NCBI GenBank assembly: GCA_965221595.1
Contig: OZ244900.1
Location: forward strand, 3,720,001 to 3,784,000
DNA: 64,000 nt
Origin: JAAXGX01 sp965221595
GTDB taxonomy: Bacteria > Acidobacteriota > Vicinamibacteria > Vicinamibacterales > UBA8438
Reading direction: 5' to 3'
Made by a program: the position numbers and the translations under genes. Under the pieces are notes generated by a model. It was not told the origin of the DNA and searched no databases. It saw only the letters and a list, made by a program, of their open reading frames with translations. This document shows, in pieces, positions 60,370 through 64,000 of this stretch. Within the stretch, counting starts at the first letter, position 1, and each line of letters starts with the position of its first letter.

Positions 60370-61686
60370 CTATTGGGCGTCTTCCTCCGTCTCGATCTCC
60401 TGCAGGAACTCTTCGCTGGGCCTGTGAATCCGGCCGTAGCTGCCCGCGTCGATGACGTAGTACCAGGAGGCGAAACGGGCAGCGAGCTGTTCCGCCTTCT
60501 CCCGGCCCTCGCGCACCTGGCGCTCCCAGGAAGCGTGCGCGTCGGCGTCCGCTGCGTCCGGCTCCGGCAGGGCAGTCTCGTCGAAGTCGGCCGTGATGAA
60601 CACGTAGCGGTTCTCGCCGGAGCCCGTCTCCTCGTCGTCACTCGTCTCGTCGCCGACTGCCACCGCGTCGCCGCGCCCGTAGACGATCTCGCCGAACCGC
60701 AGGGTGTAGAGCACGCCTTCGTTCGTGCGGACCAGCAGTTCCCCGTCGTTCGACAGCAGCCCGCCCTCGGCGGTCGGGTAGAATCCGCGGCTGGTCAGCG
60801 TCTGCACGTCGGCCTGGTTGATCTGCCCGGCCTCGAACGCCTCGCGGATGTTCCCCGAGAGCCCGGTCGGCTTGGGCCGCACGCCGGCAATGTTCATGGT
60901 CATCACGGCACCGACCAGCAGGTTGACCTGGACCGTGTCCACCTCCTGCCCCGCGGGCAGCTCGTTCGCATCCCAGCCGTCGTCCTCGTTCCGGGTGAGC
61001 ACGAATTCGCCCCGCCGCACCACCGACAGCGTCTGCTCGTCGATGAAGTACTCGTTCAGGGTGATCTGCTGGACCTGATCGCGCTCGACCTCCAGCAGGT
61101 TCGTCTCGATCCAGTCCTCGAACGCCGTCGAGATGTCGGCTTCGAAGCGGGCGGAGTACACCCGCTTCTGGCCGGGCACACGGACGAAGCGGAGCCCCGG
61201 CCGGCCCGGCACCGCGCGGCCGACGATCAGGTCGGCCAGCACGCGCTCGTCGGCGTCCCTGAACGTGACGCGCGTCCCGCGCCCCTGGAGGGTGCTCACC
61301 GTTTCGTCGGTCGGATCGACCACGCCCAGCGTGTCGTGGTCGGCGACGTTGTCCGAGCGGAAGTCGTCCTTGATGACGCTGATGACGTCCGCTGCCGCGT
61401 TGGCCAGCCGCTCCTCGCCGTCCGCGGGATAGTCGTGATGCGACGGGATCGTCCACAGGCCGCCGCGGTTGGTGACCTTGAACGGCGTCGCGGACGCGGT
61501 GTCCTCGTCGAACTCGATCACCTCGAGCGTCGCAGCCGCCTCCGGATCCGTGAACTCGGGAAAGAACGGCTCGCCGACATCGAAGAACGCGTCAGGGGCA
61601 ACGCGCCCCGGCGTCGTCGCGAATGCCAGCAGGGCCAGCACGATGGCGGCGCCTGCAATCGTACGGGTCGTCTTCAGCTCACTCAT
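60370..61686 (-). CDS. DUF4340 domain protein
   Basis: 438 residues; an N-terminal helix (TIAGAAIVLALLAFATT, ~9-25) anchors it. The rest is beta-rich: FKVTNRGGLWTIPSHHDYPADGEERLANAAADVISVIK, VYSARFEADISTAFEDW, the DUF4340 pattern seen beside GldG-like proteins. Acidic C-terminal tail. 2 bp separate it from the GldG-like gene upstream, one transcript. The role is probably part of an ABC transporter-linked envelope system. Confidence 0.82.
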   Translation of the reverse strand: MSELKTTRTIAGAAIVLALLAFATTPGRVAPDAFFDVGEPFFPEFTDPEAAATLEVIEFDEDTASATPFKVTNRGGLWTIPSHHDYPADGEERLANAAADVISVIKDDFRSDNVADHDTLGVVDPTDETVSTLQGRGTRVTFRDADERVLADLIVGRAVPGRPGLRFVRVPGQKRVYSARFEADISTAFEDWIETNLLEVERDQVQQITLNEYFIDEQTLSVVRRGEFVLTRNEDDGWDANELPAGQEVDTVQVNLLVGAVMTMNIAGVRPKPTGLSGNIREAFEAGQINQADVQTLTSRGFYPTAEGGLLSNDGELLVRTNEGVLYTLRFGEIVYGRGDAVAVGDETSDDEETGSGENRYVFITADFDETALPEPDAADADAHASWERQVREGREKAEQLAARFASWYYVIDAGSYGRIHRPSEEFLQEIETEEDAQ

Positions 61687-61688
61687 GG

Positions 61689-64000
61689 TCAGTCCCTCAA
61701 CCGATGCGCCGCCGCGGCCCCCTCCCGTTCGCGGCGCTGGCGGCGAAGCAGGATGGCTACGCCCACGACAAAGACGGGGATCGGCGGCAGCAGGACCGCG
61801 AACGTCTGGATCGACGTCTGGATCTGCCGGATCTGCGATTCCATGGTCTCCCGGCTGGCCTGAATTTTCGCGTCCTTCTCGGCGTCGATGTTGGTCGACA
61901 GGACGCTGAGGCGCCGGTTCTCGACCTCCTCGAGATTCCGGACCATGATCTGCTTCGTCTGCGTGTCGATGTCGGTCCGGCTGCGAAGCTCCTCCACCCG
62001 CGCATCGAGCCGCGCCTGGGCTTCCTCGATTGCCTGCTCGGCTTCCTCCTCGGCCTGCTGCTCCTCCTGTGTGCGCTGCTCGGTGAACTGGGCGGTCTGC
62101 GCCTCGACCCGCTCCAGCGTCCGGTGGCGCGCGCGCCGGCTGCGGAGACTGATGAACGACTCGTCGTTCACGAGCACGTCCATCGCGTTGAGGAAGAACG
62201 TCACGTTGTCGAAGTTGAGGTCCGCGATGCCCTGCTCGCGGATGGCAAAGAACTGCTCGCCGATGAAGTCGAGGTCGGCCACCACGATGAGATCGACCGA
62301 CCCGGTCGCCGGGGCCGCTTCGCCTTCCTCGCCGGCCGCGGCGTCCGCCGCGGGAGCCGCGGGCGCCGGGTCGGCCGCGGGCAGGTCCGCCGGCTCGTCC
62401 GCATCCGGCGAATCGGCCGCGGCAGCGTCGACGGCCGCACCGGGCGCGGTCGCGTCGGCCTCGTCGGCGGCGGGAGCCGGGTCTGCGGCATCCGCCTCCT
62501 GAGGCTCGCCCGCGGGGTCCGTTGCCGGGTCGCCGGCCGCGCGACCCGATTCCGTGAGATCCGGCTCCGCCTCGGCCGCCGCATCCGACTCCGCAGGAGC
62601 CGCCTCGGACTCGGCCGTGGGCTCAGCCGCGGGGGCTTCCGGCGCGGGGTCCGCCGCCGAGTCCGACTCCGCGGGGGTCGCCGCTTCCGGTTCAGTCGCG
62701 ACGGCGGGGGCCGCTTCAGGCTCCGGGGCAGGGGCCGCGTCCGCGGGAGCCGCGGGCTCGGGCCCAGGACCAGGTTCCGCTCCAGCCGGGGCCGCCGTAG
62801 CCGGTTCCACAGCGGGTTCCACAGCGGCCGGGGTTGGCCCAGGCTCCACTGCCGTTGGCGCCGCCGCGGGCTCAGCGGCAGCCCCTTCCTCCGCAGGCAT
62901 TGCCGTGCCCGGCGCGGCGGCGGGCGCTTCTTCCACGCCAGCCACAGCTTCCGCCGGCTCCGCCCCAGGGGGAGGCGCCGCCGCCGCGGGAGCTGCCGCC
63001 GCGGGTTCGGTCGCCGGGGCCGGTTCCGTCGGGCCCGCGGCCTCCGGCTCGGGGGCCGGGGCCGCCTCGGCGACGGCCGGCGGCGCCAAGCCGGTGGCCC
63101 GGATGCGGGCCGCGATGACGTAGTCCTGTTCGTCGGTCTCGCGCGGCGGCTCGGGGTTGATCTGCGGCCCGAACGGCGAGTTGCGGACGATGGAGAAGTA
63201 GCCGTTCGTTCCCGACGCCGTCCCGGATCTGAGCAGCGGCTCGAACTCGACCCGCTCGTCCTCGACCGGCTCGATGAACCCCGGCCAGAGGAACACGAGC
63301 TCCTGCAGATCGGCGGTCATGCTGACGTCGACGTTGAAGGTCGCCTCGTTCAGGTTTCCCCGTCCGAGGAACACCACGTCGTCCGGCATGTGCGCCAGTT
63401 GCGGGTGGGGATTGTAGCTGTCCCACACGATTCGGGTCGGCTCCCAGCCGACGCCCAGTCCGGCCAGCCACTGCCGTACGTTGCCGCGCGGGCCGGGCCG
63501 CGCCGAGCCCGGCGGATAGGTGAACGGATTGCCGTCGCCGACCCACTCCGTGGGCGAGAGCTGCGGGTTCACCGCGGGCATCGGATCCAACAGCAGCATG
63601 GCCGGCGTCCCCCGCCGGATGGCGGCGGCGACATGCTCCATCTCGTCCGTCTGCATCGACGAAGGGAGCGGCACGAGCAGTGCGTCCACCTCCACGTCGA
63701 TAGGGAGCTCAGGGTCGATCGGATACACCTCGTACTGCTTGCGGAGCTCGGATACGACCGGCCAGGCCGGATCGAACCGGTTCTGCCGATAGTCGACGCC
63801 GCCCACGAGGTTCATCATCGTGCGCACCACGCCGATGCGCTTGCGCTCCGCGCCGGCCACGACCCGGATACTGCGCACGACCTCGTACTCGGTCGGCAGC
63901 CCCCGGTCGAAGAAGGGGATCACCTGTTCCTCGGCACCGCACGTGAATGCGACGCCCATGAAGACCTCGGTGACGTCGGCCCGGGTCGAGCTGACGTCGC
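61689..64000 (-). CDS. GldG-like ABC transporter auxiliary protein, truncated at the window edge
   Basis: The frame runs through the right edge, so the start is outside; an ATG at 63959 is internal (the codons before it read DVTEVF). The periplasmic domain has IGVVRTMMNLVGG, VDALLVPLPSSMQ, MLLLDPMPAVNP, the PF09822 pattern. A ~260-residue Ala/Pro/Glu insert (62311-63090) sits in a surface loop, and GSVDLIVVADLDFIGEQFF resumes the fold. A coiled coil of Glu/Gln/Arg (~62000-62110) and a final helix (FAVLLPPIPVFVVGVAILL) end in a basic tail. GldG partners an ABC transporter; the transporter genes would be to the right. Confidence 0.82.
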   Translation of the reverse strand, partial: DVSSTRADVTEVFMGVAFTCGAEEQVIPFFDRGLPTEYEVVRSIRVVAGAERKRIGVVRTMMNLVGGVDYRQNRFDPAWPVVSELRKQYEVYPIDPELPIDVEVDALLVPLPSSMQTDEMEHVAAAIRRGTPAMLLLDPMPAVNPQLSPTEWVGDGNPFTYPPGSARPGPRGNVRQWLAGLGVGWEPTRIVWDSYNPHPQLAHMPDDVVFLGRGNLNEATFNVDVSMTADLQELVFLWPGFIEPVEDERVEFEPLLRSGTASGTNGYFSIVRNSPFGPQINPEPPRETDEQDYVIAARIRATGLAPPAVAEAAPAPEPEAAGPTEPAPATEPAAAAPAAAAPPPGAEPAEAVAGVEEAPAAAPGTAMPAEEGAAAEPAAAPTAVEPGPTPAAVEPAVEPATAAPAGAEPGPGPEPAAPADAAPAPEPEAAPAVATEPEAATPAESDSAADPAPEAPAAEPTAESEAAPAESDAAAEAEPDLTESGRAAGDPATDPAGEPQEADAADPAPAADEADATAPGAAVDAAAADSPDADEPADLPAADPAPAAPAADAAAGEEGEAAPATGSVDLIVVADLDFIGEQFFAIREQGIADLNFDNVTFFLNAMDVLVNDESFISLRSRRARHRTLERVEAQTAQFTEQRTQEEQQAEEEAEQAIEEAQARLDARVEELRSRTDIDTQTKQIMVRNLEEVENRRLSVLSTNIDAEKDAKIQASRETMESQIRQIQTSIQTFAVLLPPIPVFVVGVAILLRRQRREREGAAAAHRLRD

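Noticed and set aside
1..64000. CRISPR arrays, rRNA operons, insertion sequences
   Set aside because: No regularly spaced direct repeats, rRNA signatures or transposase motifs were seen. The three dispersed repeat copies are far apart and not an array.

Overview
The window is very GC-rich chromosomal DNA, densely coded, with most genes on the minus strand. Its gene content points to an Acidobacteriota-type heterotroph, Vicinamibacterales-like. The evidence is several exported PQQ-type beta-propeller oxidoreductases, three copies of a secreted family with a PRTPWG-DPDLQG-type start, DUF6152, a TonB receptor with a carboxypeptidase-regulatory-like domain, Abhydrolase_10, and tandem DUF5916 proteins. 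This assignment is an inference from family content; there is no rRNA in the window.

Layout. 1-3.4 kb: an HpcH/HpaI-type aldolase cut by the window edge, a PepSY membrane protein, tRNA-Gln(CUG), and a lipase maturation factor gene broken by a frameshift. 3.3-7.3 kb: a rhomboid protease, the arsenic pair arsM-arsC (start and stop overlapping), and a KamA-type radical SAM enzyme. 7.6-18.8 kb: a minus-strand block for uptake and oxidation. It holds a TonB receptor with a near-perfect sigma-54 promoter and its own terminator, a frameshifted Tat-exported phosphotriesterase-like gene, a secreted protein of unknown role, a PQQ dehydrogenase, a large secreted alpha/beta hydrolase, a secreted propeller-like protein and a decayed lipoprotein gene. 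19.1-30.7 kb: three more PQQ enzymes with two secreted proteins of the same unknown family, DUF6152, a lipocalin-like lipoprotein, a cyclase/formamidase-like enzyme and a VOC protein. 31-40.4 kb: an AzgA-like purine permease, a second PepSY protein, a methyltransferase, the DUF2868/DUF3482-GTPase pair, two small membrane-associated proteins, an HSL-type esterase, and a remnant of an AAA ATPase/DUF4276 module. 40.5-45 kb: a copper-handling operon (Cys/His-rich exported protein, multicopper oxidase, two tandem TolC-like proteins). 45.3-48.5 kb: tRNA-Ser(GCU), DUF983, a lactonase-type propeller and a BamB-like propeller. 48.6-60.3 kb: two giant DUF5916 proteins with a FlgO/TolB-like front domain lying directly behind leuB-leuA; a divergent LysR regulator; then leuD-leuC. 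60.4-64 kb: DUF4340 and a GldG-like protein that runs off the right edge.

How it works together. The accessory genes describe a cell that imports an unknown organic substrate through a TonB receptor and oxidises or hydrolyses it mainly in the periplasm (PQQ dehydrogenases, Tat-exported hydrolases). It also detoxifies arsenic by reduction plus methylation and copper by oxidation plus export. Leucine biosynthesis is split around a LysR gene, and the isopropylmalate synthase is a short form without the regulatory tail.

Four genes are frameshifted or decayed. At least four plus-strand genes have a -10-like hexamer 8-14 nt before the start codon and no Shine-Dalgarno sequence, suggesting leaderless or near-leaderless mRNAs. 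A ~37-42 bp dispersed repeat occurs three times.
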